Assembly: GCF_020438995.1 (NCBI RefSeq)
Contig: NZ_JAGQTN010000275.1
Location: 34,543 to 98,542, forward strand
Source of the DNA: Gordonia sp. (in: high G+C Gram-positive bacteria)
GTDB lineage: Bacteria; Actinomycetota; Actinomycetes; Mycobacteriales; Mycobacteriaceae
DNA length: 64,000 bases
Direction of reading: 5' to 3'
Under the pieces are notes generated by a model, which was not told the DNA's origin, searched no databases, and saw only the letters and a list, made by a program, of their open reading frames with translations. A program made the position numbers and the translations under genes. How positions within the stretch are numbered: position 1 is the first letter of the stretch; every line of letters starts with the position of its first letter. Shown piece after piece: positions 1 to 8,594 of the stretch.

Positions 1-194
1 GTCGCCGGACCCAACGCGTCCCTTGCTCCTTCGTCGCGTCGGCCTCAGGGATCAAGGTGCGTGGTTGTGTCTTTGTTGCGTGGGCCTCGGGGTCAAGGTG
101 TGTCTTGTGTCTTTTGGGCGCGGTGAGATTCTTGATCCCTGAGGAGCTGTCGCGCGAGCTTGCGAGCCGACCGCGTCTCGAAGGGTCCGGTGAC
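1..194. repeat. Interspersed inverted-arm repeat, copy 1 (cut by window start)
   Basis: Left arm 1-56 ends CCTCAGGGATCAAG and the right arm from 131 begins with its complement CTTGATCCCTGAGG. The outer ends also pair: GTCGCCGGACCC at 1-12 against GGGTCCGGTGAC at 183-194, with one mismatch. Between the arms lie two imperfect copies of a unit containing a (C/G)TC(A/G)(A/G)GG-type core and 'caaggtg'. Copies 2 and 3 lie at 50342-50595 and 62148-62462. It sits just beyond the 3' end of the ABC ATPase gene. No coding potential is apparent. Confidence 0.75.
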
Positions 195-208
195 CTATCG
201 CTGGTTAC

Positions 209-982
209 TCAATGCGCTGCGACGTCGACGCCGAGGGCGGCCAGGAGGGCCTCGCGGTGGGCGACGAACTCCGGGTCGCGCAGGGAGCGTCGGGGGCCGA
301 GGGAATCGAGGCTGCGGTCGGCGACGAAGCGGCCGTTGTCCAGGACGAGGACCCGGTCGGCGAGGGTGATCGCCTCGTCGACGTCGTGGGTGACCAGCAG
401 CACGCCGGGCCGGTACTTGCTGCACAGCTCGCGCAGCAGGCCGTGCATGCGGATGCGGGTGAGGGCGTCGAGCGCTCCGAACGGCTCGTCGGCAAGCAGC
501 AACTCGGGCTGGCGCACAAGCGATCTGGCCAGCGCCACACGTTGCTGTTCGCCACCGGAGAGTTCGGTGGGCCAGGCCCGTTCGCGGCCTGCGAGTCCGA
601 CGTCGGCGAGCGCGGTGCGGCCGGCCTCTGCGGCGTCACGACCGGACAGACCCAGGGTGACGTTGGGCAGCACCCGCGACCACGGGAGCAGGCGCGAATC
701 CTGAAACACCACAGACGAATTGCGGGCGACGAACAGATCGCCGGTGCCATCGACGCCGACGTCGAGTCCGGCGACCGCACGTAGCAGCGTGGACTTGCCA
801 CTGCCGCTGCGCCCGAGCAACGCCACGAACTCGCCGCGCCCGATGGTCAGGTCGATGCCGTCGAGGACCGTGCGGTCGCCGAACCGGCGGGTGAGCTTGT
901 CGGCCACCAGAACCGGCTCGGCAGACGATGATTTCTGTTGCAGCTCAGGTGAATCGATCAGCTGCCCAATGACCGGCGCCAT
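209..982 (-). CDS. ssuB: ABC transporter ATPase, SsuB-like
   Basis: This is the ATP-hydrolysing subunit of a sulfonate/taurine/nitrate-type importer (CysA/SsuB family), acting on the inner face of the membrane. The 257-residue product has Walker A GRSGSGKST, signature LSGGEQQRVALA, and Walker B LLLADEPFGALD followed by the H-loop THDVDEA. The open frame continues upstream to 1381, but that part is only the shadow of the permease. The ATG at 982 gives the normal family length and overlaps the permease 3' end by 25 bp, suggesting translational coupling in an A-C-B operon. Substrate is inferred from the binding protein upstream and is not certain. Confidence 0.88.
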   Translation of the reverse strand: MAPVIGQLIDSPELQQKSSSAEPVLVADKLTRRFGDRTVLDGIDLTIGRGEFVALLGRSGSGKSTLLRAVAGLDVGVDGTGDLFVARNSSVVFQDSRLLPWSRVLPNVTLGLSGRDAAEAGRTALADVGLAGRERAWPTELSGGEQQRVALARSLVRQPELLLADEPFGALDALTRIRMHGLLRELCSKYRPGVLLVTHDVDEAITLADRVLVLDNGRFVADRSLDSLGPRRSLRDPEFVAHREALLAALGVDVAAH

Positions 983-1854
983 ACCAGTGCCCTCCGTTCG
1001 ATGAGACGTACCAGGGTGTCGCTGAGAAGTCCGAACACGCCGTACACGACGAGCCCGACGACGACGATGTCGAGTTGCCCGTAGGTACGGGCCTGATCCA
1101 TCAGATAGCCGATGCCCTTGGTGGCGTTGATCTGTTCCACCACGACCAGGGCCAGCCAGGATGTGGTGACCGCCAGCCGCAGTCCGGTGAAGAAGCCGGG
1201 AATTGCGCCGGGCAGAGCGACCCGCCGGATGAACTCCAGACGCGAAAGCCCAACCGTCTGAGCGAGTTCGACGTGCCGCAGGTCGACACCCCGCAGCTGG
1301 GCGTGGGTGTTGATGTAGATCGGGATCAGCACCGCCAGCGCGATGATGGTGATCTTCATCGTGTCGCCGATGCCGAACCACATGATCGCCAGCGGGATGA
1401 TGGCCAGGGTGGGGATCGCGCGTTTGATCTGCACCGGGCCGTCGAGCAGCGCCTCACCGAGTCGGCTCAGGCCGGCGGCCAGCGCCATCACCAGGCCGGC
1501 GACCACACCGATCACCAGCGAGATGCTCGCGAGTCTCAGTGAGGCCAGGATGTTTTCGGGCAACCGTCCGTCGGACCACAGATCTGCGGCCGTCGACCCG
1601 ATCACCCACGGGGCGGGCAGAGTGCGTTCATCGATGAACCCGGTGGCCGATCCGAGGAACCAGATCGACACCAGCACAGCCGGTCCTAGCAGCCAGCCGC
1701 CGGGAATCGGCTTTCCGGGGCCGAGCCTGCGCCGCGGTGCGGTGCCACGGTGTTCGAGATGTGGGTAGCCGGCCGACGATTCGGTCCGGACCTGCGGCGT
1801 CGTCACCGGTGCCGCATGCCTGCCGAGTCTCCTCGACGGTGCCGCGGTGGTCAC
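958..1854 (-). CDS. ssuC: ABC transporter permease, SsuC-like
   Basis: Integral membrane subunit of the importer, 298 residues. A long polar N-terminal tail of about 50 residues precedes about six hydrophobic segments. The cytoplasmic coupling (EAA-type) stretch around ELAQTVGLSRLEFIRRVALP is typical of BPD_transp_1 permeases of the SsuC/TauC group. The start is a GTG overlapping the stop of the binding-protein gene by four bases (GTGA), so the two are probably translationally coupled. Confidence 0.88.
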   Translation of the reverse strand: MTTAAPSRRLGRHAAPVTTPQVRTESSAGYPHLEHRGTAPRRRLGPGKPIPGGWLLGPAVLVSIWFLGSATGFIDERTLPAPWVIGSTAADLWSDGRLPENILASLRLASISLVIGVVAGLVMALAAGLSRLGEALLDGPVQIKRAIPTLAIIPLAIMWFGIGDTMKITIIALAVLIPIYINTHAQLRGVDLRHVELAQTVGLSRLEFIRRVALPGAIPGFFTGLRLAVTTSWLALVVVEQINATKGIGYLMDQARTYGQLDIVVVGLVVYGVFGLLSDTLVRLIERRALVWRRSLGS

Positions 1855-2963
1855 TGGATCTTCTCCGATCCGCGGCTGATGCCGGTCTCGGATACGGCCT
1901 GCTCGATGACGGGAGCGAAGCGGAGGTCGAAATCGTCGGACGCCTTGACCTTCTTCGGCAGCTGACCGGCCTTGTCGAGCACGTCGATGGTGCCCTGCTG
2001 ACGGGCGATCAGGGCGTCATCGAGTTTGGGGAAACCGGTGGTTCCGGTGCTGCGCAGGATGCGCCAGCCGTCGTCGGCGGTGACGTTCTGATTCTTGACA
2101 TAGTAGGCGTCGATCCAGGCCGCGGGATTCTTGTTGGCCCAGTCATACGCCTTGATGATGACGCCCTCGAGGTGGCGCAGTGCGGCGGATTTGGCTGTGT
2201 CGGTGAGGGATTCGCCGCGCGCGTAGATATAGGACAGGCCCTCGCTGATCTGGCCGACGCTCTTGGGATCGACGAACGACGCACCGTCGCGTCCGAAGTC
2301 ACGCAGGTAGCGGGTCAGCCGGGGCTCATTGAGCGGAGCGATGTCCACTTGATTGGCGCCGAGTGCATCGGAGAATTCCGCGAGTTTGAGTTTGACCAGC
2401 GTCACGTCGCTGACCTTGAGCCCGGCGTTGTCGATGGCCCGTAGCACCGCGGCCTGCTGGGCCGTGCCCTCGGCGTAAGCGATCTTCTTGCCGCGCAGGT
2501 CGGCGGCGGTCGGCACCTTTGACTTCGGTGCGGTGGCAAGCGAATACGTGTCGACGCCGGTCTGCAGCGCCAGGATGATCGGTACCTTCTGGTCGGTGAG
2601 CTGCGCATGTATCGGCGGCACATCGCCCACACCGGCGACGTCGGCGGTGCCGGCGCGGAATGCCTCCAGGACCGCCGGACCGCCGGTGAAGTTCGCGTAC
2701 TCCAGCTTGTAGGGGAGGTCCTTGTCCAGACCCGATGCGGCCAACAGGGTTTGGTACTTGTTCTGCTGATCGGCCCAGACGATCTTGGTTCCGGCGGGGA
2801 TCTCGGTGGGCAGTTCTTTGCTGAGATCGACCTCGCCGTCGTCGGAGGATCCGCAGGCGGTCAGGATCAACGCGATGATCGCGACCAGTGTGGTCAGGAC
2901 CCACCGGCCGGCGGACAGGGTTTTCCGGCTCTTGCGCACGGCACGTACTCGCTTCGAAGTCAT
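1851..2963 (-). CDS. ssuA: Sulfonate/taurine-type substrate-binding lipoprotein, SsuA-like
   Basis: First gene of the importer operon. The 370-residue protein has a basic N terminus, a hydrophobic segment and the lipobox LTAC, so it should be a lipid-anchored binding protein outside the membrane. The mature part has the NMT1/SsuA signature region ANFTGGPAVLEAFRAGTADV followed by GVGDVPPI, common to aliphatic sulfonate and taurine binding proteins. Sulfonate specificity is a family guess; nitrate or thiamine-precursor uptake are alternatives. Start at the ATG at 2963. A perfect 7-bp inverted repeat lies 77 bp upstream. Confidence 0.85.
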   Translation of the reverse strand: MTSKRVRAVRKSRKTLSAGRWVLTTLVAIIALILTACGSSDDGEVDLSKELPTEIPAGTKIVWADQQNKYQTLLAASGLDKDLPYKLEYANFTGGPAVLEAFRAGTADVAGVGDVPPIHAQLTDQKVPIILALQTGVDTYSLATAPKSKVPTAADLRGKKIAYAEGTAQQAAVLRAIDNAGLKVSDVTLVKLKLAEFSDALGANQVDIAPLNEPRLTRYLRDFGRDGASFVDPKSVGQISEGLSYIYARGESLTDTAKSAALRHLEGVIIKAYDWANKNPAAWIDAYYVKNQNVTADDGWRILRSTGTTGFPKLDDALIARQQGTIDVLDKAGQLPKKVKASDDFDLRFAPVIEQAVSETGISRGSEKIQ

Positions 2964-3039
2964 GGAACAGCGGGGTTCCGTCGATTGGTTGCTCGCGCAA
3001 GGGTGCCAATTCGGGAAGCCGTGCCCAATGGTTTGATTC

Positions 3040-3060
3040 GGTGTGATGATTAGTCACACC
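3040..3060. promoter_or_regulatory. Candidate operator upstream of ssuA
   Basis: Perfect inverted repeat GGTGTGA - 7 nt - TCACACC, centred about 90 bp upstream of the ssuA start on the other strand. Size and symmetry fit a dimeric repressor or activator site. No regulator gene is adjacent, so the binding protein is unknown. Confidence 0.4.
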
Positions 3061-3124
3061 GACGCGGGTGAACGTGCAAAGCGGTTGTCGCAGCAGATAT
3101 TTCTTAACTCACTGCAAAGCAGAA

Positions 3125-3838
3125 CTACTTGAGGGAGAACGACACCGTGACGGTGAAGGTGAGCGTCTGCTCGCCGGGGGAGATGGGCACCGATGCGTCG
3201 CCCGCGCTCTCGCGGGCGTACGTCTTGGGCGACGCACTGCTGACCTGCTCGTCGATGGACAGCACCGGACCGAGATCGTCCTTGGCCAGCGATGCGTACT
3301 GCTGCGCCCGGGTGCGGGCATCGGTGAAGGCACGGGTACGGGCCTGCTTGAGGAGATCGGCGTCGTCGTCGATGGACAGGCCGACGCTGTTGATGCGGGT
3401 GTTGTTGCCACCGGCATTGACCGCCGCGGTGAGCGCGTTCGAGGCCGCGCCGACGTCGCGGACCTTGATGGTGAGTGTGTTGGTGGCGGTGTAACCGCCG
3501 ATCCCCGACGCCTGGCCGGGGTCGGGGCGGGTGTAGCGCGGGGACAGCGACACCTGCTGGGTCTGCACGTCCTCCTTCTTGACGCCGGCTTTGACGACGG
3601 CGTCGGTGACGGCCTTGATCTTGGTGTTGGCCTCGTTCAGCGCCGTCGACACGTCGTCACCTTCGGCTTCGACGCCGACCACAGCGGTCACTGTGTCGGG
3701 GACGCCGGTGGCCTCACCGGTACCGATGACCGTGACCTTGCGCGGCTCGCCACCGCTCGGACCGTCGTCGCCACATCCGGCGAGCAGTCCCGCGGTCAGA
3801 AGCGGAAGCAGAACGAGGGCACGGCGACGCGTGGTCAT
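3125..3838 (-). CDS. SIMPL-domain (DUF541) lipoprotein
   Basis: A 237-residue exported protein with signal peptide and lipobox LLAGC. The rest is a SIMPL/DUF541 domain: it opens with VTVIGTGEATGVPDTVTAVVGVE, here split as VTVIGTGEA and then GVPDTVTAVVGVE, and contains the helix QARTRAFTDARTRAQQYASL. The family includes E. coli YggE and forms oligomeric envelope proteins of uncertain function. It is monocistronic as far as I can see; the hairpin at 3871-3910 separates it from the upstream membrane-protein gene. Confidence 0.85.
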   Translation of the reverse strand: MTTRRRALVLLPLLTAGLLAGCGDDGPSGGEPRKVTVIGTGEATGVPDTVTAVVGVEAEGDDVSTALNEANTKIKAVTDAVVKAGVKKEDVQTQQVSLSPRYTRPDPGQASGIGGYTATNTLTIKVRDVGAASNALTAAVNAGGNNTRINSVGLSIDDDADLLKQARTRAFTDARTRAQQYASLAKDDLGPVLSIDEQVSSASPKTYARESAGDASVPISPGEQTLTFTVTVSFSLK

Positions 3839-3870
3839 GAGGCTCCTTCGGCAGATGCGGACACAACAAT

Positions 3871-3910
3871 CCGGAACTCAGGTGCCACGGGCCTGGCTCC
3901 TGAGTTCCGG
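3871..3910 (-). terminator. Hairpin terminator
   Basis: Arms CCGGAACTCAG and CTGAGTTCCGG form an 11-bp perfect stem with an 18-nt loop. It sits just beyond the stop of the holin-like gene and before the SIMPL gene start. Confidence 0.6.
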
Positions 3911-3933
3911 ACAGATCGCTGTCATCGGTCGGC

Positions 3934-4326
3934 TCAGCGCCACGGGTCTTCCTTGAGTGTGATGTCGAGGATCCAACCGACGATCGAGACGACGATGGCA
4001 CCGAGGATCGCGGCCCAGAAGAAGGACTCCACCTCCAGGCCCCAGTGCGTGGTGTTGCGGGTGATCCAGGCCGTGAGTTCGAGCATCAGCGCGTTGATAG
4101 CGATGTGGATCAGGCCGATGGTGAGGATGTACAGCGGGATCGCGAACAACTGCACGACGGGTTTGATCACCGCGTTGACCAGGCCGAAGATAATCGCCAC
4201 GAACGCGGCGATCCCGATCTTCTCCCACGTCTGGTCGCCGCCGATGAAGTCGATGCCGGGCACGATCAACGTGGCGATCCACAGGGTGAACGCGGTCAGT
4301 GCGGTGCGCACCAGAAACTGCTGCAT
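3934..4326 (-). CDS. Phage-holin-4-2 family membrane protein
   Basis: A 130-residue protein made almost entirely of four hydrophobic segments (about residues 7-25, 38-62, 68-88 and 103-122). It fits the PF04020 'phage holin family' common in actinobacterial chromosomes. Despite the name these are usually housekeeping membrane proteins, not phage remnants, and nothing around it looks phage-derived. Function unknown. Confidence 0.8.
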   Translation of the reverse strand: MQQFLVRTALTAFTLWIATLIVPGIDFIGGDQTWEKIGIAAFVAIIFGLVNAVIKPVVQLFAIPLYILTIGLIHIAINALMLELTAWITRNTTHWGLEVESFFWAAILGAIVVSIVGWILDITLKEDPWR

Positions 4327-4437
4327 GCGCCAAGTCTGCCAGGTGACGACCGTGGTGTGCCGCCGATGCCGTCAACCGGCGGATGCAGTGGCAATCGTCC
4401 GACGCCTGCCACTGCCGACGTGCCTGGATCGGTGCAT

Positions 4438-4466
4438 TTGGACTGGTTGCCAGGGAGGCGTAGCAT
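4438..4466 (+). promoter_or_regulatory. Probable sigma-70-type promoter of the infA operon
   Basis: TTGGAC (4438-4443), a 17-bp spacer, then TAGCAT (4461-4466), near the actinobacterial housekeeping consensus. It would start transcription near 4473 and give a leader of about 165 nt before infA. The leader contains a small hairpin (CGGTGA...TCACCG near 4556-4581). The rest of the 4327-4639 gap shows nothing else recognisable. Confidence 0.6.
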
Positions 4467-4639
4467 GGAACGTCGGTGCGCGTCGCGTGCCCGTTTTTTG
4501 CGTGTCATTGCTCCGGCGATCGCGTAGGGCCCGGGGAGTGCACCACGATGACCTCCGGTGACGGAGTGTCATCACCGTAACGGATAGACAAGGATTCAAC
4601 CGGGCTTGCGGGCAATCGCAGGCCAGGATCGCGGAGGAT

Positions 4640-4861
4640 ATGGCGAAGAAAGACGGGGCCATCGAGGTCGAGGGACGTGTTGTCGAGCCTCTGCCCAATG
4701 CGATGTTCCGCATTGAGCTGGAGAACGGACACAAGGTCCTCGCCCACATCAGCGGCAAGATGCGGCAGCACTACATCCGCATCCTGCCGGAGGATCGGGT
4801 GGTCGTTGAGCTTTCGCCCTACGACCTCGGACGTGGCCGAATCGTTTACCGGTACAAGTAA
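4640..4861 (+). CDS. infA: Translation initiation factor IF-1
   Basis: A 73-residue OB-fold protein that binds the ribosomal A site during initiation. The sequence is nearly invariant across actinobacteria ([20 protein letters not shown], ending [13 protein letters not shown]). It is the first gene of the rpmJ-rpsM-rpsK-rpsD-rpoA-rplQ cluster, as in mycobacteria. A GGAGGAT ribosome-binding site lies directly upstream. Confidence 0.98.
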   Translation: MAKKDGAIEVEGRVVEPLPNAMFRIELENGHKVLAHISGKMRQHYIRILPEDRVVVELSPYDLGRGRIVYRYK

Positions 4862-4890
4862 ACCCACCGATCAGCACAGGAGCTCCAGAC

Positions 4891-5004
4891 GTGAAGGTTC
4901 AGCCGAGCGTCAAGCCGATCTGCGAGAAGTGCAAAGTGATCCGCCGCAACGGCCGGGTCATGGTGATCTGCGACAACCTGCGCCACAAGCAGCGTCAGGG
5001 CTGA
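4891..5004 (+). CDS. rpmJ: 50S ribosomal protein L36
   Basis: A 37-residue protein starting at a GTG with an AGGAGCT ribosome-binding site. It reads [20 protein letters not shown] in its first 20 residues. Three cysteines and a histidine (CEKC, IC, RH) form the zinc ribbon of the C+ type, so this is the zinc-requiring form. Many mycobacteria also have a zinc-free paralogue elsewhere. It sits between infA and rpsM as expected. Confidence 0.96.
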   Translation: MKVQPSVKPICEKCKVIRRNGRVMVICDNLRHKQRQG

Positions 5005-5220
5005 TCACAGCACCACTCGTGGTCGCTTGAGAACAACAACTGAATACGCAAGACGAGAGCTGAACAGACTTTTGTGAAGCCCTCCCAGCACCAGCGGCGG
5101 TATACGGGCCGTCGCCCACCTCCGGTTCAGAGGCCGGGGCCCGATACGGACACAACACGGTGTCCGCACAGGCGGGACGGACTGGGAGCAGACCTCTGAC
5201 AAGTAAAGGAATCACGCCAC

Positions 5221-5589
5221 ATGGCACGTGTTGCTGGTGTTGATCTTCCCCGCGAAAAGCGGCTGGAGATCGCACTCACATACATCTACGGAGTTGGTCG
5301 TACCACCTCCAAGGAGATCCTCGCAGCCACCGGCCTCAGCGCCGACCTGCGCGCCAAGGATCTGACCGACGCGGACATCTCGAAGCTCCGCGAGTACATC
5401 GAGGCCTCGGTGAAGGTCGAGGGTGACCTGCGCCGCGAGGTCCAGGCCGACATCCGTCGCAAGATCGAGATCGGCTGCTACCAGGGTCTGCGCCACCGTC
5501 GTGGTCTGCCGGTCCGCGGACAGCGCACCAAGACCAATGCCCGCACTCGTAAGGGCCCGAAGAAGACCATCGCCGGGAAGAAGAAGTAA
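5221..5589 (+). CDS. rpsM: 30S ribosomal protein S13
   Basis: A 122-residue small-subunit head protein contacting the P-site tRNA. It shows the H2TH region ([16 protein letters not shown]), the conserved [20 protein letters not shown] segment and a Lys-rich tail. A leader of 216 nt separates it from rpmJ. Its TAA overlaps the ATG of rpsK by one base. Confidence 0.98.
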   Translation: MARVAGVDLPREKRLEIALTYIYGVGRTTSKEILAATGLSADLRAKDLTDADISKLREYIEASVKVEGDLRREVQADIRRKIEIGCYQGLRHRRGLPVRGQRTKTNARTRKGPKKTIAGKKK

Positions 5590-5996
5590 TGCCTCCGAAG
5601 TCACGCGCTGCAGGCCCCAAGAAGGGCACACGCCGTCGCGATAAGAAGAACGTCCCGCACGGCAACGCACACATCAAGTCGACGTTCAACAACACCATCG
5701 TCTCGATCACCGACCCCAACGGCAACGTGATCAGCTGGGCGTCGTCGGGTCACGTCGGCTTCAAGGGTTCGCGTAAGAGCACCCCGTTCGCCGCGCAGCT
5801 CGCCGCCGAGAACGCCGCCCGCAAGGCGCAGGAGCACGGCGTCAAGAAGGTCGACGTGTTCGTCAAGGGACCGGGTTCGGGTCGCGAGACCGCCATCCGG
5901 TCGCTGCAGGCCGCCGGCCTCGAAGTCGGCACCATCTCCGATGTCACCCCGCAGCCGCACAACGGCTGCCGCCCGCCCAAGCGGCGCCGGGTCTAA
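5589..5996 (+). CDS. rpsK: 30S ribosomal protein S11
   Basis: A 135-residue platform protein that lines the mRNA exit path with S7 and S18. It has the typical basic N terminus and conserved [20 protein letters not shown] and [13 protein letters not shown] segments. It overlaps the rpsM stop by one base (TAATG), indicating coupled translation. Confidence 0.98.
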   Translation: MPPKSRAAGPKKGTRRRDKKNVPHGNAHIKSTFNNTIVSITDPNGNVISWASSGHVGFKGSRKSTPFAAQLAAENAARKAQEHGVKKVDVFVKGPGSGRETAIRSLQAAGLEVGTISDVTPQPHNGCRPPKRRRV

Positions 5997-6018
5997 GCGG
6001 GAAAGGAACTAGAGAACA

Positions 6019-6624
6019 ATGGCTCGTTATACCGGCCCCGCCACCAAGAAGTCTCGTCGTCTCCGTGTCGATCTCATCGGCGGAGATCAGGCGTTCGAAC
6101 GTCGCCCCTACCCGCCCGGCCAGCACGGCCGCGCGCGGATCAAGGAGAGCGAATACCTGCTTCAGCTGCAGGAGAAGCAGAAGGCCCGCTTCACCTACGG
6201 CATCCTGGAAAAGCAGTTCCGCAAGTACTACGAGGAAGCCAACCGTCGCTCCGGCAAGACCGGTGACGAGCTGCTGCGCATCCTCGAGACCCGACTGGAC
6301 AACGTCGTGTACCGCGCAGGCATCGCCCGGACCCGTCGTCAGGCCCGCCAGCTGGTCAGCCACGGCCACTTCACCGTCAACGGTGTGAAGGTCGACGTGC
6401 CCAGCTACCGCGTCAGCCAGTACGACATCGTCGACGTCCGGCCGAAGTCGCTGGCCACCACCCCGTTCCAGATCGCCAAGGAGCTCGTCGGCGATCGTCC
6501 GGTTCCGGGCTGGCTGCAGGTGGTTCCGTCGACGCTGCGGATCCTGGTGCACAACGTTCCCGAGCGCGCGCAGATCGATATCCCGATCACCGAGCAGCTC
6601 ATCGTCGAGTTCTACTCCAAGTAG
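6019..6624 (+). CDS. rpsD: 30S ribosomal protein S4
   Basis: A 201-residue 16S rRNA-binding assembly protein with an S4 RNA-binding domain around residues 90-155 (RLDNVVYRAGIARTRRQARQ). The N-terminal zinc-binding cysteines of many S4 proteins are absent, so this is a C- form, as in mycobacteria. The position between rpsK and rpoA is the actinobacterial order. A GGAAAGGAAC ribosome-binding region precedes the start. Confidence 0.98.
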   Translation: MARYTGPATKKSRRLRVDLIGGDQAFERRPYPPGQHGRARIKESEYLLQLQEKQKARFTYGILEKQFRKYYEEANRRSGKTGDELLRILETRLDNVVYRAGIARTRRQARQLVSHGHFTVNGVKVDVPSYRVSQYDIVDVRPKSLATTPFQIAKELVGDRPVPGWLQVVPSTLRILVHNVPERAQIDIPITEQLIVEFYSK

Positions 6625-6714
6625 TCCTCAGACAGCTACAGCCTTACAGCACACGCTGTTCGGTCAACCTTCTACGAAGTCATATAGCGGGCTTCACAAG
6701 GAGAAATCCACTCA

Positions 6715-7767
6715 ATGCTCATCTCACAGCGACCTGCCCTCACCGAGGAGATCGTGGCCGACAACCGGTCGAAGTTCTTCATCGAACCGCTCGAACCCGG
6801 CTTCGGCTACACCCTCGGCAACTCGCTGCGCCGTACCCTGCTCTCGTCGATCCCCGGTGCCGCCATCACCAGCATCCGCATCGACGGTGTCCTGCACGAG
6901 TTCACCACCGTCCCCGGTGTGAAGGAGGATGTCACCGACATCATCCTGAACCTCAAGGGCCTCGTGGTCAGCTCCGAGGAGGACGAGCCGGTCACCATGT
7001 ACGTGCGCAAGCAGGGGCCGGGCACCGTGACCGGCGCCGACATCGTGCCCCCGGCCGGTGTCACCGTGCACAACCCCGATCTGCACATCGCCACCCTCAA
7101 CGACAAGGGCAAGCTCGAGATCGAGCTTGTGGTCGAGCGTGGCCGCGGCTATGTGCCCGCGGTGCAGAACAAGGCGTCGGGTGCCGAGATCGGCCGCATC
7201 CCGGTTGACTCGATCTACTCGCCGGTGCTGAAGGTCACCTACAAGGTCGAGGCCACCCGTGTCGAGCAGCGCACCGACTTCGATCGGCTCGTGCTCGACG
7301 TCGAGACCAAGAACTCGATCAGCGCGCGCGATGCGCTGGCGTCGGCGGGCAAGACCCTCGTCGAGCTGTTCGGGCTGGCCCGCGAGCTCAACGTGGAGGC
7401 CGAGGGCATCGAGATCGGGCCGTCGCCGGCCGAGGCAGATCACATCCAGTCGTTCAGCCTGCCGATCGAGGAACTCGAGCTGACCGTCCGGTCGTACAAC
7501 TGCCTCAAGCGCGAAGGTGTGCACACCGTCGGCGAGCTGGTTGCCCGCACCGAGTCCGATCTGCTCGACATCCGCAACTTCGGGCAGAAGTCGATCGACG
7601 AGGTGAAGGTCAAGCTGCACACGCTCGGTCTGTCGCTCAAGGACAGCCCGGCCAGCTTCGACCCGTCGCAGGTCGCCGGCTACGACCCGGCCACCGGCAC
7701 CTGGTCGGACGACGCCACGTTCAGCGACGACGGCGGCGAGGATTTCGCAGAGACCGAACAGCTGTAG
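6715..7767 (+). CDS. rpoA: DNA-directed RNA polymerase subunit alpha
   Basis: A 350-residue scaffold subunit for RNA polymerase assembly. The N-terminal dimerisation domain (residues 1-230) includes [20 protein letters not shown]. An acidic linker leads to the C-terminal domain (about 255-315) with [20 protein letters not shown], which binds UP elements and activators. An acidic tail follows. The 90-nt gap after rpsD ends in AAGGAGAAA before the ATG. Confidence 0.98.
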   Translation: MLISQRPALTEEIVADNRSKFFIEPLEPGFGYTLGNSLRRTLLSSIPGAAITSIRIDGVLHEFTTVPGVKEDVTDIILNLKGLVVSSEEDEPVTMYVRKQGPGTVTGADIVPPAGVTVHNPDLHIATLNDKGKLEIELVVERGRGYVPAVQNKASGAEIGRIPVDSIYSPVLKVTYKVEATRVEQRTDFDRLVLDVETKNSISARDALASAGKTLVELFGLARELNVEAEGIEIGPSPAEADHIQSFSLPIEELELTVRSYNCLKREGVHTVGELVARTESDLLDIRNFGQKSIDEVKVKLHTLGLSLKDSPASFDPSQVAGYDPATGTWSDDATFSDDGGEDFAETEQL

Positions 7768-7853
7768 CCGACAGCTCTGAGCTGTAGCTCACCATCAGAA
7801 CCCGTGACTCGCGGTCGTCGAAGATCGAGAGTCGTCTCTTCTAGGAGATTGCA

Positions 7854-8594
7854 ATGCCCAAGCCCACAAAGGGTGCCCGCCTCGGCGGGTCGGCGAGCCA
7901 TCAGAAGGCGATCCTGGCGAATCTCGCCACGGCTCTCTTCGAGCACGGCCGCATCACCACCACCGAAGCCAAGGCCAAGCGGCTGCGTCCGTACGCCGAG
8001 AAGCTGATCACCCACGCCAAGCACGGCAAGCTCGCCAACCGGCGCGAGGTCCTCAAGGTCATCCGTGACAAGGACATCGTGCACGTGCTGTTCGAGGAGA
8101 TCGGTCCGTCGTTCGCCGACCGCAACGGTGGTTACACCCGCATCATCAAGACGATCAACCGCAAGGGCGACAACGCTCCCATGGCAGTGATCGAACTGGT
8201 GACCGGTGAGACCGTGTCCACCGAGGCCAGCCGCGCCAACCGGGCGGCCGCATCGAAGGCAGCCGAGGCCAAGAAGGCCGCCGAGGCTCCCGCGGTCGAG
8301 GTTGTCGAGACCGCCGAAGCGGCAGACACCGAAGCTGAGACCGAGACCGCCGCTCCGGTGGGTCTGCTCGACACCTCCGATGCGCCCGCGAACTCCGGTT
8401 CGCACGCCCCGCTCGAGGACGATTCGCAGCCGGAAGGTTTCCCGATCAAGGGCAACGAGAGCTCCAAGCTCTACCATCGCCCCGGCACTCGGTTCTACGA
8501 TTCGACGATCGCCGAGATCTGGTTCGCCACCGACGCCGACGCGGAGGCCGCGGGCTACTCGCTGCCGCCGAGCCAGCAGGAGTCGGAAGACTGA
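7854..8594 (+). CDS. rplQ: 50S ribosomal protein L17 with extra C-terminal domain
   Basis: Residues 1-120 are a standard L17 ([20 protein letters not shown]; arms near the polypeptide exit). Then follow an Ala/Glu-rich linker and a compact tail at about 192-240: [20 protein letters not shown] then [20 protein letters not shown]. That tail matches my memory of a short module found at the end of several actinobacterial proteins (KGN..YH.PG..YY..T..E..F.....A.AAGY). At 246 residues the protein is about twice the minimal L17 length. The tail's role is unknown. The stop overlaps the likely truA start. Confidence 0.95.
   Translation: MPKPTKGARLGGSASHQKAILANLATALFEHGRITTTEAKAKRLRPYAEKLITHAKHGKLANRREVLKVIRDKDIVHVLFEEIGPSFADRNGGYTRIIKTINRKGDNAPMAVIELVTGETVSTEASRANRAAASKAAEAKKAAEAPAVEVVETAEAADTEAETETAAPVGLLDTSDAPANSGSHAPLEDDSQPEGFPIKGNESSKLYHRPGTRFYDSTIAEIWFATDADAEAAGYSLPPSQQESED

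Noticed and set aside
3934-4326. Holin-like gene as a sign of a prophage
   Set aside because: PF04020 proteins are common chromosomal proteins; no phage genes nearby.
3068-4561. Long open frame (497 codons) on the plus strand opposite the SIMPL and holin-like genes
   Set aside because: High-GC antisense shadow; crosses two real genes and a terminator, no conserved sequence.
5005-5220. Possible ribosomal leader regulator before rpsM
   Set aside because: Some GC-rich partial complementarity but no structure convincing enough to call.
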